Shown here: positions 21,340 through 37,689 of the stretch, piece after piece
Layout: the number at the start of each line of letters is the position of its first letter
Position numbering within the stretch: the first letter of the stretch is position 1
Source of the DNA: Henckelia pumila
Taxonomy: Eukaryota; Streptophyta; Magnoliopsida; Lamiales; Gesneriaceae
Assembly: GCF_033568475.1 (NCBI RefSeq)
Contig: NW_027331831.1
Coordinates: forward strand, 11,904,001 to 11,968,000
Length of the DNA stretch: 64,000 bases
Reading direction: 5' to 3'
Program-made: the position numbers and the translations under genes
The notes under the pieces: model-generated
What the model saw: the letters and a program-made list of their open reading frames with translations, nothing else
What the model was told of the DNA's origin: nothing
The model's database searches: none

Positions 21340-22278
21340 AAAATAAAACCAAATTACTTACTATCTCAAGTTTCTGCAAGCTAGGACAATCCCAAGAAAG
21401 TAATATTCAGCACATCTGCCACCATGCACACAATTTATTTGAAGATTGAGATGCTTTAGATTTGACAATATGGGGGTTGGTGTTAGGCAGATGTCCTATA
21501 TAAAACAGAAATATTAATTATATCACCTAACAATAAAAGGTAACAGGAGTAGTGATACTAATTTTATGATTTTAGTGTTGGTGTCTTAGTTTGTATCCAA
21601 CATCGGTTGACTAAATAACCTGAGAGCCCTTTATATATACAATGTCAAACCTCCCCTCTTGAGCTAGCTTTTGAGGTGAGTTAGGTCCAAGTCTCATTTC
21701 TAACATGGTATCAGAGCCCGAGTTCCATCGTTATGTGTTGGACGGCCCATAGTTGGTCTCACCAGTCTCATAGTTGGTCACCCGTTAATATCTCCACGCT
21801 CCAGTCATTTCATTTCTGGGCGTGAGAGGGGTGTGTTGGTGTCTTAGTTTGTGTCCCACATCGGTTGGCTAAATAACCTGGTAGCCCTTTATATAAACAA
21901 TGGCAAACTTCCCCTCTTGAGCTAGCTTTTGAGGTGAGTTAGGTCCAAGTCTCATTTCTAACATTTAGTACTTGGTATCTCGTAGTCAGTTGAGTCAACA
22001 TTGATGCACACTAATTTATCGAGATTAGAAGGTGAAATTCCAAGGAAGACACAACCAATTAGTAAGTAAAACTGATCCAATGAGTTGAACTCAGCAAGCT
22101 CTGGGACATTGTCGGGGTGAAGTGAATACTTAGGCTGCAACTTACGACACGTCAACGAAAAAATGTTAATCATGTCGCGAACCTCAATCGACACCACATT
22201 CCTAGAAGAAGAAATCTTCAAGCGCTTCAACTTCCTATGTCTTACCAACGACACCTTTTTTAACCTGTAAGAACCCAC
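21340..22278 (-). pseudogene. F-box/LRR-like protein fragment, split by a TRIM element
   Basis: Minus-strand pieces resemble the leucine-rich repeat half of plant F-box/LRR/FBD proteins. 22278-21969 gives LKKVSLVRHRKLKRLKISSS followed by VVSIEVRDMINIFSLTCRKL. After the TRIM, 21490-21365 gives PILSNLKHLNLQINCV and YFLGIVLACRKLE. The TRIM at 21576-21963 interrupts the frame, and no F-box or start exon was found upstream. A short intron may separate the two pieces. The family call rests on repeat pattern only. Confidence 0.42.
21576..21963 (+). mobile_element. TRIM retrotransposon, complete, 388 bp
   Basis: Two 130-bp LTRs (21576-21705 and 21834-21963) start TGTTGGTGTCTTAGTTTGT and end CTCATTTCTAACA. 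The flanking 5-bp duplication is TTTAG (21571-21575 and 21964-21968). The primer binding site TGGTATCAGAGCCCGAG follows the first LTR directly (initiator tRNA-Met type). A purine-rich GGGCGTGAGAGGGG precedes the second. The 128-bp interior has no coding capacity, as is normal for TRIMs, which are moved by other elements. Confidence 0.93.
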
Positions 22279-22318
22279 GAAAGAATGATTGTGTTGAGAT
22301 TGTTCCAGCCATAGACAT

Positions 22319-22485
22319 CACACTGGATAAGCCTTGGAAGCATTGGAAACAGAGCACACATAGTATTTGGTCCATATAGGTGGTACATTGACTCTAGAAG
22401 ACCTGTGTAATGGGATGGAATCAGTATGAGCCAGAGAGGAATGTAGGATGGGTGACATAAAATCTAGATCCTCTTGGACTGGCTC
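22319..22485 (-). pseudogene. Copia polyprotein fragment
   Basis: A minus-strand frame contains RSSRVNVPPIWTKYYVCS, which resembles the linker before reverse transcriptase in Copia polyproteins (S-R-x-S-x-P-P-x-W-x-K-D-Y-V). It ends at a stop and has no adjoining integrase or polymerase motifs. Confidence 0.4.
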
Positions 22486-22598
22486 AGAGAGAAATCTCCA
22501 AGCGCTTCAACAACCAAGAAATCAGAGGGATTTACACTTAGGCCATCCTGGTTGTAGCCCAGCCCACTGTTTTATTTTTGCTGCAATAGTAGATTTAA

Positions 22599-23515
22599 GG
22601 GAGTGTTTGCAATAGATTGTGTTTTTGTAAAAGTGATTAATTTATAGATTATAAAAAATTTAAAAAAAATCAAAAGTTGGTAGTGTTTGGAAACAAATGT
22701 GAAAATCTAAAAATCAAAGTTGGGTAGTGTTTGATAAATAAGTGATTAGGAAGATTTTAACAATGGTCTTCTTATTAGAATTACTTTTGGAGAATCATAA
22801 TCACCACATGACTAGCTTTTGGATTTCAATTAAGTTAAGCATAAGCTAACACATAATCTAGGTTTAAAAAACATACAAAAATGATTTTTTTAAGCCAAAA
22901 TCTAACAATCACTTTTTTTTAGTGATTGCAAACACTAGGGGTGGGCACGGGTCGGGTAGTTCGGGTTTCGGGTAGTTCGGGTCGGGTACCCGATTAGTCG
23001 GGTAGTATTTTATACTACCCGAAACTGAACCGATAACATCGGGTACCCGACTCTTCGGGTAACCGATTAAGTCGGGTTCGGGTCGGGTTCGGGTTCGGGT
23101 AACCTAGTTTTTTAAAAAAAACAAAAAAATTAATTTTTAAAAAATAAAAATAATCAAAATAAATACAAACTTTCTCTCATGAAAGAATAAGGACACAGTC
23201 CCTTCCCTCATTCACCAAATCATGCATATTTTGTACTAAAATAATGGGCCTCATAATAAAAGTCCAAACCAATAGCCCAATTAATTTTTATATTTTTAAA
23301 TAAAGTAATAAAAATCGGATAGTCGGGTACCCGATCGGGTAATTCGGATAGCAGTTTGCTACCCGAAACCGAACCGACTTAATAATAGTCGGGTTCGGTT
23401 ACTACCCGAACCCGATTAAAAAACCGAACAACCCGATTTTCGTATCCGATCGGGTTCGGGTCGGGTCGGGACCCGAACTACCCGATCCGATTGCCCACCC
23501 CTAGCAAACACTCCC
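22599..23515. mobile_element. Tourist-like (PIF/Harbinger) MITE, interrupted
   Basis: Inverted ends GGGAGTGTTTGCAAT (22599-22613) and the matching ATTGCAAACACTCCC are flanked by the 3-bp duplication TAA (22596-22598 and 23516-23518), as PIF/Harbinger elements make. The right inverted repeat is cut by a hAT element at 22936-23503. Removing it and one target copy restores a MITE of about 340 bp. Confidence 0.85.
22936..23503. mobile_element. hAT-type MITE, 568 bp, rich in TCGGG motifs
   Basis: Ends TAGGGGTGGGCACGGGTCGG and CCGATTGCCCACCCCTA. Perfect 8-bp target duplication GCAAACAC at 22928-22935 and 23504-23511. Subterminal GGGTCGGGTAGTTCGGG-type motifs are repeated at both ends in opposite sense; the centre is AT-rich with no transposase frame. 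Confidence 0.93.
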
Positions 23516-23724
23516 TAAGTCCAGCTCAAAATTATTTTTTTGGCAAGTAAATAAAAGCATTTCATGAGTTTGCTCAGTAAAAATGTGGACATATATGAAT
23601 GAATGTTTTGATTGAAGAATCTGCTCATTTATCCATTGTTTGCAAATATTTGCCTACCACCACCGTACAATCAAGTATGGCAATAACGTTACTTCTAATA
23701 TGAAGGATTATTTTTAAAAATGAA

Positions 23725-23725
23725 T

Positions 23726-23761
<36 letters not shown>

Positions 23762-23762
23762 T
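23725..23762. repeat. (AC)n(AT)n microsatellite
   Basis: About seven AC units followed by about twelve AT units. Confidence 0.9.
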
Positions 23763-24599
23763 TTGCTTTTATGACTTGTTAAATTTTTTTATCTTTCTTA
23801 TTATTTATCAGGTACAACTATATGTATTTGTCTTTTTTACTTGATAATTTCTCTATGTTTTCAATATTTTCAATCTTGGACGTCTATACTTTGTTATCAT
23901 CAATTATATGTTTTTTTAAAAAAAAAAATTTGCATGATTTTGTTGAATATTCATTAATTGATCTCAAATACAATTACCATGCGGTATATCTTTTATTCGA
24001 TTTTTCTATATTTAATAAACTAGACACAAACACATGGGTTGCACGTGAACTGCATACAAGTGTAAGCAATTTATTTACATGAAGTTACAAATAGTTGTTA
24101 TCAACTTATGTATCAATTCAGTTCAAAAAAAAAAAAACTTATGTACGTATCAATTATTATAGAAAATAATAGGCTAATTACAATTATCATCTTTCAAAGT
24201 ATTATAACAATTATTCTCGAAATCTTTGAGGACCGAGAAACTATATTAACTAAATTTGTTTGAATCAATGTTTTAACTTATTGTCAAATATTTGTTTTAT
24301 ATACTCAAATGTATTTTCTTTTTAAAATTTTCACAAATAAATTATATTTATAATTTTTGAAAATAATGTTAATAGCTCATCTAGGCTCTTGATTAAGTAT
24401 ATTTTTACATTATTTTGCTATTTAATTTAAGAAAAAAATATATCCTACACGTTTATATATTTTTAATATCTTACACGTTTATATTTTTTTATTACTAAAA
24501 TTTTAATATTTCAGAACAACAAACATTTATTTTATTAAATAATTTTTAATAATTAATTATAAGTGAAAATTTTCCCTTTAATTTTGGAATTTTGGTAAA

Positions 24600-25090
24600 T
24601 ATTTTCATTAGGTATATGAGCCACCTCCTAGGGCGACGACACAAAGTGCTATATACCTGGGAGTTGAGTCAGTGGCAGGATTTCTTGACCTTGTGTCTTG
24701 GTACCCGTACAATTGCATTCATGCTCATATAGTATTTGTATAATCATACTCTCGTGCTGAGCGTTTTATGCTCACGTCCTCGTACTGTTTTGCACACCAT
24801 ATTCCACGGGGCAGGTCTCAGACTTGATGGAGCAGGAGGCTCAAGGAGACCGTAGTTGCAGTTGAACAATAGTGGTGGAGATAAGTTCCGGTGTTGGCTT
24901 TTAGTATTTGGTTTGAACTGTTGTTAGTCAGTTATTTCGATTTGGTTGTATTCGATCGGATTTCTTTTTCTTGGGTTGTATAACTACTTTATTTTCCGTT
25001 GGTTTATTTTTTTTATTCTATTTAATTAAGTTAATTGCATGTGTAAGCTTCTTATTAGTAGGTGATTATGGTGCGGATCGGATCACTACA
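24600..25090 (+). mobile_element. Possible gypsy-type LTR remnant
   Basis: The GC-richer block with AGTTGAGTCAGTGGCAGG, TGCTCACGTCCTCG and CACGGGGCAGGTCTC resembles LTR sequence of plant Ty3-gypsy elements as I remember it. It ends near GCGGATCGGATCACTACA. No second LTR or target duplication was found. Confidence 0.35.
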
Positions 25091-25506
25091 GTGTTCAACA
25101 CGAGTCTCAACAATTCCAATCTTGTTTATATTTTATGCCATATTCAAATCAGTCCCAACACCACACACACACATCTACAATTTTAGCCATTTATCGAGGT
25201 GCCACTAATATGCGCGCACGTCACTAATGCAATTTTGTTGTATGTGACCAAGACGTTTATCTGTCGCATCAATCGATAAAAAAATGTTTAAAATTACCAA
25301 AAATAAAAAATTACAAGACTAAAATTGATATAACATATAGATAATTAAAATCTTAAAGTGAAAAATTTAAATGATAAAAAAAAATTCCCATACTATATTG
25401 TAATGGATCTGGATCCTCCACTTTGGAGAGAGAAACAACACAGAATATTGTGCATAGAATAGTCTTATGTAATTCATATCATGACATTATTAAATAGTTA
25501 ATTATT

Positions 25507-26267
25507 GAGTAAAAATTATTTTAGTACATGAACTATTGATAAAATGTCAAATTGGTACATGAACTATTGAAAATAGTTTAATTGGTATATGATAAACTCA
25601 AAAGTCAATTTTGCCCTTTACTAAAAAATTCTAAGTCCAATAATGTTATTAAATTCAACTACATACATATTTTACATTTTAAATTATTTTATTAATTAAA
25701 AATGTAAAAATAAATATAATTCATATTTACTAATTACTATACTATAAAATGAAATTATATATCATATATCTGAAAAAATATTCAACGTAAAATTTGTATA
25801 TTATAAATGAAAAGACACACACACACATATATATATATCATTTTTTAATTTTATTAATATAAATATTAATATTATAACATAGATAAAAAGAAAAACTCAT
25901 TTATTATATATTTTTAATATATTATTTTGAATATATAATTTATCAATTATTATATATGTGTATATGTGTATGTGTATGTTTGTATTAATTGATATTTATA
26001 ATATTTTCGTACAATGAGTGCGATTTCTTTTTTATAATATAAAATTTAAATAAATATAAATTTATGCTTATAATTTTAATAAAATAATTTTGAAAAAAAA
26101 ACATGTATATATTTTAATTTTACAAAAACATTGGACTATAAAATAATTTAGGTAAAGGGTAAAATTGTCTTTAAAACTTGATCATGCACCAATTAAACCA
26201 TTTTCAATAGTTCATATACCAATTTGATATTTTACCAATAGTTCATGTACCAAAATGAACTTTACTC
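25507..26267. mobile_element. Mutator-like foldback element, 761 bp
   Basis: Inverted ends GAGTAAAAATTATTTTAGTA and the mirrored TACCAAAATGAACTTTACTC continue for about 100 bp per arm (ATGAACTATTG motifs). Flanks GTTAATTATT and ATTAATTATT fit a 9-10-bp target duplication, the Mutator hallmark. There is no coding content. Confidence 0.72.
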
Positions 26268-26891
26268 ATTAATTATTTAATTATTTACACACAGAATTTG
26301 AAATCATGTCTATTTAATACAAGTATCCTGTGATGTTTCTCTCTCCACAGCAGAAAATCTTTTTTCAATTGTAATGAGGACAAACTCTTTTATATATATC
26401 CTAATAAAATTCGAACACTATAACAATTCATTAATCTTATAAAACATTCACAATATTTTCCTTGTCCAAAATAGTTTTCTTTACGCTATCTACAAACATA
26501 AAAACACTATAAAATGTTATGAAAGAATATAGAAGAATATTGCTTGGGGCCGGCGGGATTAGAGTGTCGAGTGTTAAAAAAAATTTCTGAATCACCATTC
26601 AAGAGTAATCTTTAGTACTTTTCCAATAAAAATCGAGATCTTGTTACAAACTATAACCGGAAAAAAAAAAAAAATCAAACACGTTTCACTTAAAATTCAG
26701 GCACATTTACCATATTTGATAAGAGGTTTTATGCCTATTTTTTAATTATAGATCTAACATGCATTTAATCTCACATAGAGAGTTTTTTGCTTGTTACATT
26801 TTTTCGTACGGTGTGTTGATGGGATTAGGGACGGACTTGTTTGAGGGGATGTAACGTTAGTCTAGGCTTCAGGCGCACTGGTTGGCCCCTC

Positions 26892-26894
<3 letters not shown>

Positions 26895-26942
<48 letters not shown>
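26895..26942. repeat. (AT)n microsatellite
   Basis: About 24 AT units directly left of the MITE at 26944. Confidence 0.95.
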
Positions 26943-26943
<1 letters not shown>

Positions 26944-26945
<2 letters not shown>

Positions 26946-27066
26946 GAGTTGATATTTACACTTCATTTTTTTTTATTTGCACTCCATTTGTGAGTAAATT
27001 TAAAACATATTTTGCACATGAAGTGGAGCGCAAATAACAAAAAATGAAGTGTAAATATCAACTCCC
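26944..27066. mobile_element. 123-bp MITE with 28-bp perfect inverted ends
   Basis: GGGAGTTGATATTTACACTT at the left is mirrored exactly by AAGTGTAAATATCAACTCCC at the right, with TTGCACTCC and GGAGCGCAA also pairing inside. TAT on both sides may be the target duplication. Confidence 0.8.
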
Positions 27067-27109
27067 TATTAATATACAAGTTTGAATTGTGAATTTCCTT
27101 CAATACCCT

Positions 27110-27600
27110 CATTATTTCATTAATTATTTGGTTTTAATTGTCAATTTATAATTTTTTCCTCATTATTTCATTTAACAATTAACATTTTTGTTATTTTCAA
27201 GGGTTTTTTAGGTATTGCATTTATTTTATACATTAGTCAATTTATTTATTCAAGGTAGATCAATTTTTAATATTTAATTCATATTATTTTTTGTGTCCAT
27301 TTATTTATCTAAGGTAAATTAATTGTTAATATTTAATTCATGTCCTAAATCTATATTTTGACATTTTTTATAATGAATTTACAATTTTGTTCTCATTATT
27401 TCATTTAATAATTAATATTTTTTATCATTTCCAAGGGTTTTTAAGGTTTTTCATGTCATTTATAGATTAGTAAATTTATTTATTCAAGTTAGATTAATTG
27501 TTAATATTTAATTCATATCATTTTGTGTGTCCATTTATTTATTCAAGGTAAATTAATTGTTAATATTTAATTCATGTGATAAATATATATTGTGACACTC
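27110..27600. repeat. Degenerate tandem duplication (~230 bp)
   Basis: The block with CAAGGGTTTTTTAGGT and TTCAAGGTAGATCAATTTTT and TAATATTTAATTCAT recurs about 230-260 bp downstream (CAAGGGTTTTTAAGGT near 27434, TTCAAGTTAGATTAATTG near 27483). Confidence 0.65.
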
Positions 27601-28670
27601 ATGAAAACAAAAAGTATTATTGAAAGCTACCTTAATTTTTGCTCTATAAATTTAAAAAAATATTAATTTTTTGAACTTATTTCAACCTTATCGTCATAGT
27701 TACGTTTTTAATTTACTATATTTTTAACGCAATATTTTGATTATTCAAATTTTAAGAAAAATAAAAAAAATTAAATCAAACCATTAAATTTCACTATTGT
27801 GTTCAAAACAAGTGAAATCATGTCATAAGTCGACGTTATATTTCATTTATATATAAAATGTACTCACATCCTTTATTTAATCATTCATTTATTTTTTTGA
27901 GATTTTTTCATCTAACCATACTTTCTGATATTTCATTTTTTAGGAAGAGATATTATAAAACAAATGCTGACGACTAATTGTTTAATATTTTTGAAATTTT
28001 AGGGACTACAAATGTAATCAACAACATCAATATTTTCTTGTACAAGATAAAAAAAAATACTCATTTCGTCCTACTAATTTAGACTTGTGTGTATTTTCAC
28101 ATATATATTAAGAAAGTAATTGAAAAAATAAATTTCTCATTTTGCCCTTATTTAGTGAAATTTTAATAAAATAAAATAATAATACATTTTATGAATTTAA
28201 TAGGGATAAATTGATAAAAGAGTAGCAAAAATGATATTTAATATAAAAATTATACTATATAATTGAGAAAGATAAAAAAATAAATGTAGTTTACTAAGTT
28301 TCATGTTGATGTTTGTACTACAGTATAATATTTGACTAATATAATTAATTAATGTTAATACTTATGAAATCGTAAAAATTTGCATGTCAAAAAGTAGAAA
28401 AACACTACACTCAAATCAATTTTTATGTTTGACAAATTATTCTTATATTTAAGTTACTTAAATTCTTGAAATATTGAGTATAAAAAATTTTAACTTGTTT
28501 AAAATGTGATTGTTCATCGTCTAAAAAAAATATTTTTCCTCACATTTTTTATCTGCTCATATTTTTTTCAAATAATATATTTAACATATTATTCTTAGAA
28601 ACTATAAATTAATTATTACACTCCATATATAAATATTTTTTATGACATGTAAAACAACATGTACTTTATA
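27600..28670. other. AT-rich intergenic sequence, nothing recognised
   Basis: No frame, paired repeat or element end seen. Confidence 0.5.
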
Positions 28671-28677
28671 TACGTAG

Positions 28678-29605
28678 GGAAAATTAGCATTTTGGTCATG
28701 TATGTTGGCTTCTTTTTGGTTTTGGTCCTGTATGTTGGCTTGTTTTGGAAAAGATCTTGTAACTCGGTTTTTTTTTTGAATTTTGTCCTATATGTTAGCT
28801 TATCTTGGTTTTGGTCCTGTAAGTTGGTTTGTTTTTTAGTTTTTGTCTTGTATGTTATCATGTTTTGGAATTTAGAAGTTGATCTTTAATTCTTTTTATA
28901 ATAAATATTTTTTATTCTTTCATCTTTTATCTGCTTATTGGTTTGAGGTAATTACAACTAACTAATAAAAAAATATTTTTTTATGCTTAAACTTTTTTTA
29001 ATCTAAATAATTTAATAAAATCTAAAATATTTTAATTTAATGTATTAAATGTAACATACTTTTGTTGTTTTAAAAAGTAACAAACTGTAACTTCGATTTT
29101 TTTATTTATTTGGCACTAAGTGTTGCCCACTTAGCACCTATTAATGATCATATGACATAAATAAGTTCCAACCTAAATTAACAAAATTAGCTAAAAAACT
29201 AAATTCTAAATTTAAAAGTTTATGCGGTGAAGTTGGAAAGTCAACATCTAAATTCTAAATTTAATTTATTATTTTAAAATAAAAAACATAAACCCTTATT
29301 CTAATTTAATCGAGCTTAATTTGGTCAAAACCGTATCTTTTCCATGACCAAAATAAAAAAAACAAGTCAACTAATAGGACCAAATAAAAAAAAATCCAAA
29401 TTACTGTACTTTTTTCCAAAACATGACCTTTGTATAGGATCAAAACCAAAAAGTAAACCAACTTATAGGACCAAAACCAAAACAATCAACATGTAGGACT
29501 AAATAAAAAAAAACAGAGTTACAGGGCCTTTTCCAAAACAAGTCAATATACAGGACCAAAACCAAAAAGAAGCCAACATAGAGGACCAAAATGCTAATTT
29601 TTTCT
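28678..29605. mobile_element. Foldback element, ~930 bp
   Basis: The left arm (AAATTAGCATTTTGGTCATG, then several TTTTGGTCCTGTATGTTGGC copies) is mirrored by the right arm (GGACCAAAACCAAAAAGAAG and AGGACCAAAATGCTAATTTT). The arms span about 180-250 bp and contain short internal repeats. Two ORFs here (28640-28889 on both strands) are products of these repeats. Confidence 0.75.
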
Positions 29606-29609
29606 TATA

Positions 29610-30530
29610 CATATATCAAATTTAAAACAACTCGATTGGATTACTATTGAAGAAAATTAAGCAGAAAACATATTAATGTCTTATCAAGGCATTGTCGTAT
29701 AAAATAATGGTTGAAAGACTAGAGGTAATAAGATTAGACGACATAAAATTATTCTCTTCATATAATTGATTAGAGGTTCGAGAAATATTAATATAATATA
29801 TCTAGACTAGAAACTATGTTATTAGCGATAATAATAGAAAAATTAAAAATAATTTATTTATATACTTATAATCTCGAATAGAAAGAAAAAAAGATAATTT
29901 AAAATAATGTCACCAGTTCCACTAAAGCTAATACTCTAAGGGTTTTTTGAACAAAATATTACAAGATTTGAAAAAATAAAAGTATAAAGAAAAGTTTGGA
30001 TTGGCTGTTGCACATTATATGAATTTGATTTCTGAAAAAAAATATTTACCACATATTAATATATTATATTTTTTTAAAACAAGAGTTTGATGAACTTATG
30101 AAAAAATATGTATATATATATCATTAATTAAATATTTATTTGTATAGTTGGATTAATTAAATACTCTTAGTATATATTTTTATATACTATAACACACAGA
30201 GTTTATATTATAAAAATATTATTTTTATTTCTATTTTTTTGTTAGGATATTGATTATTTTTTATACTAAATTATTATCTAATGTATATTTAAATTTGATT
30301 ATCGAAGTCAAACAAACAAATTTATTCAATAAACTGGAAAAACATACGTATGAAAAATTTGAATATGTTATTATGTATGACCAAGATGATTGAGAATCAA
30401 AGCAAGTAAACCTAGAACAATTGTCTTATGATTATCATGGTTTACCACAGAAAAAATAATACATGATTTATATTTACTTTATTAATGGAATATCCACTTT
30501 CATTTTCAAATAAAACTTTTAAATAAAGTA
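29610..30530. other. AT-rich intergenic sequence, nothing recognised
   Basis: No frame longer than background and no paired ends. Confidence 0.5.
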
Positions 30531-30534
30531 AAAA

Positions 30535-30858
30535 TAGTTTTTTTTCACTAACTTATTTACTTTTAGGATTTGGTCCACTAAATTTTCAAAGTTTCTTTTT
30601 GGTACGCTAAATTTTAATTCTCAGCAATTATTGGTCTAATTGGTAACTTGACACTCGAAAATACAGATTTGTAATAAAAAACTATTGACATGACGTAAAA
30701 ATGCTGAGATCGAAAATTGTTGAATTATCAAATATCACATCAACAATTGGATTAACAATAATAAAAAATTAAATGTTAGTGCACCAAAACCAAATTTGAC
30801 AACTCAATGGACTAAAACTCAAATTTGGACAAGTTAATGAATCAAAAAATCATTTCTC
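30535..30858. mobile_element. Foldback MITE of the GGTCCATTAAC family
   Basis: The left arm TTTGGTCCACTAAATTTTCA and TTTTGGTACGCTAAATTTTA is mirrored by TTAAATGTTAGTGCACCAAA and ACTCAATGGACTAAAACTC. Confidence 0.6.
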
Positions 30859-30859
30859 T

Positions 30860-31244
30860 GAAATAAATTACTATTTTTTACTTAAAAATCAATATAATTA
30901 AAATTATCATTTAACATAAATTATTCATGACGCTTGAAATTTTATATTGTTTAAAATATTAATTAAGTGTAATTGTTACCATAAACTATAAATTTTGGTA
31001 AAGCGAGAAGCGGTCGGTCATACAATTAATATCGAAGTCAAGGTCATGGTTTCGATTCACATCGATTGAAAGCGCACTAATGGATAAGATGATTGTTTGA
31101 GTGCAATAATTGTCATTCTCCTGAATTGAACAATTGAAACATGTGTTTGTTTGTACTGTTGTACGATTTAAAAGATTTGAGTTGCACAATTACCATCAAC
31201 TATAGTTTTTAATAACAGACAAATCATTTGATCCAACAGTTTAT

Positions 31245-31281
<37 letters not shown>

Positions 31282-32015
31282 CGCTTTCAATAAATATACA
31301 ATATATGTTATTGCTTTAAAGTTGTCAGTTAAAAAATAAATTAAACTCAAGGTATAAATATATAATATCACTACAAAAAAAAAAACGTTGATCAAAAACC
31401 GACAAATATCACAAAATAAGTTAAAGATGTAATATTTCCGTTTCACCTGCTAATTGGATATTGAATCATAGTGACTGAAGTTTAAACTTGTCAGTAAAAT
31501 GTATAACACGTGATTTTAATAAAGATAAACATTTGAAATTTGATAATTTCGATCACTATCAAATAAAATTATAATTACGTGTAGTATTTGGGCTTAATAT
31601 ATATTTGAAATTGGGCTTTCCCATGTTAAATGTTAGGCTATAAATTGATATATATGGTTCAAATCAAATGTTATGTAGACTTCAAATCAGGAAATTGACT
31701 GTGTTTAGACATTGTTGTTGTTTCTGTTTTGATGCATCGATTTTTTATCAAATAATTTTTAGCCCTCCCGAGAAGAAAATTCTGGTTCCGTCCTTGGATG
31801 CAATTATCCCAAACATTCTCAAATCCAGGTTTCGTCTCTGGATGTGATTATCCCTAACATTCTCATCCAAGAGCCGAACATTTACACGACTCAAAATTTT
31901 TGGTCCAAGATTAATGCACACTAGTATTAATAGGGATATATTTTTACAATCACACATGCATATATATAAACCAATTTGTTTGCTTCTGCGTACTTTCACA
32001 AATAATGAAATTGAA
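30860..32015. other. Intergenic, 3' side of the first beta-glucosidase gene
   Basis: Contains an (AT)n run near 31248-31279. A short imperfect duplication near 31760-31880 (TCCGTCCTTGGATGCAATTA and GTCTCTGGATGTGATTATCC) was noticed. The 3' UTR of the glucosidase should lie just left of 32016. Confidence 0.5.
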
Positions 32016-37406
<5,391 letters not shown>

Positions 37407-37481
37407 TGTGAAAATTATAAATATTTCTTTATTTTTTCAGTATTTATTTTTGTATGAAAAAAGGATATATGAATATGAAGG

Positions 37482-37483
<2 letters not shown>

Positions 37484-37536
<53 letters not shown>
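37484..37536. repeat. (AT)n microsatellite in the 5' leader/promoter of the glucosidase gene
   Basis: About 26 AT units, about 80-130 bp upstream of the start codon. Confidence 0.9.
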
Positions 37537-37540
<4 letters not shown>

Positions 37541-37660
37541 AAAAATGGGATGGCTAAAGAATCTTGACTGTAATCTAGTGAAGCTGGAAAAAATGGTGGA
37601 GTGTGTGTTTGTGTGTGAGAAATTGGAAGAGAGAAAGAGAGAGGAAGGTGGTGAGTGTGT

Positions 37661-37669
37661 TATATATAT
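37661..37669 (-). promoter_or_regulatory. Candidate TATA box of the downstream glucosidase gene
   Basis: ATATATATA on the minus strand lies about 255 bp before the ATG. It is followed by a CT/CA-rich leader (CTCTCTTTCTCTCTTCC, CACACACAAACACACAC) that is also present upstream of the tandem copy, which suggests the core promoters were duplicated with the genes. Confidence 0.45.
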
Positions 37670-37689
37670 GTAGAGGAGTTAATTCACAC

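Noticed and set aside
28640-28889. Repetitive short frames on both strands
   Set aside because: They translate repeated TTTTGGTCCTGTATGTTGGC motifs in the arm of a foldback element.
31373-31420. CACTA end (CACTACAAAAAAAAAAACG)
   Set aside because: No inverted partner or target duplication was found, and the motif is mostly a poly-A run.
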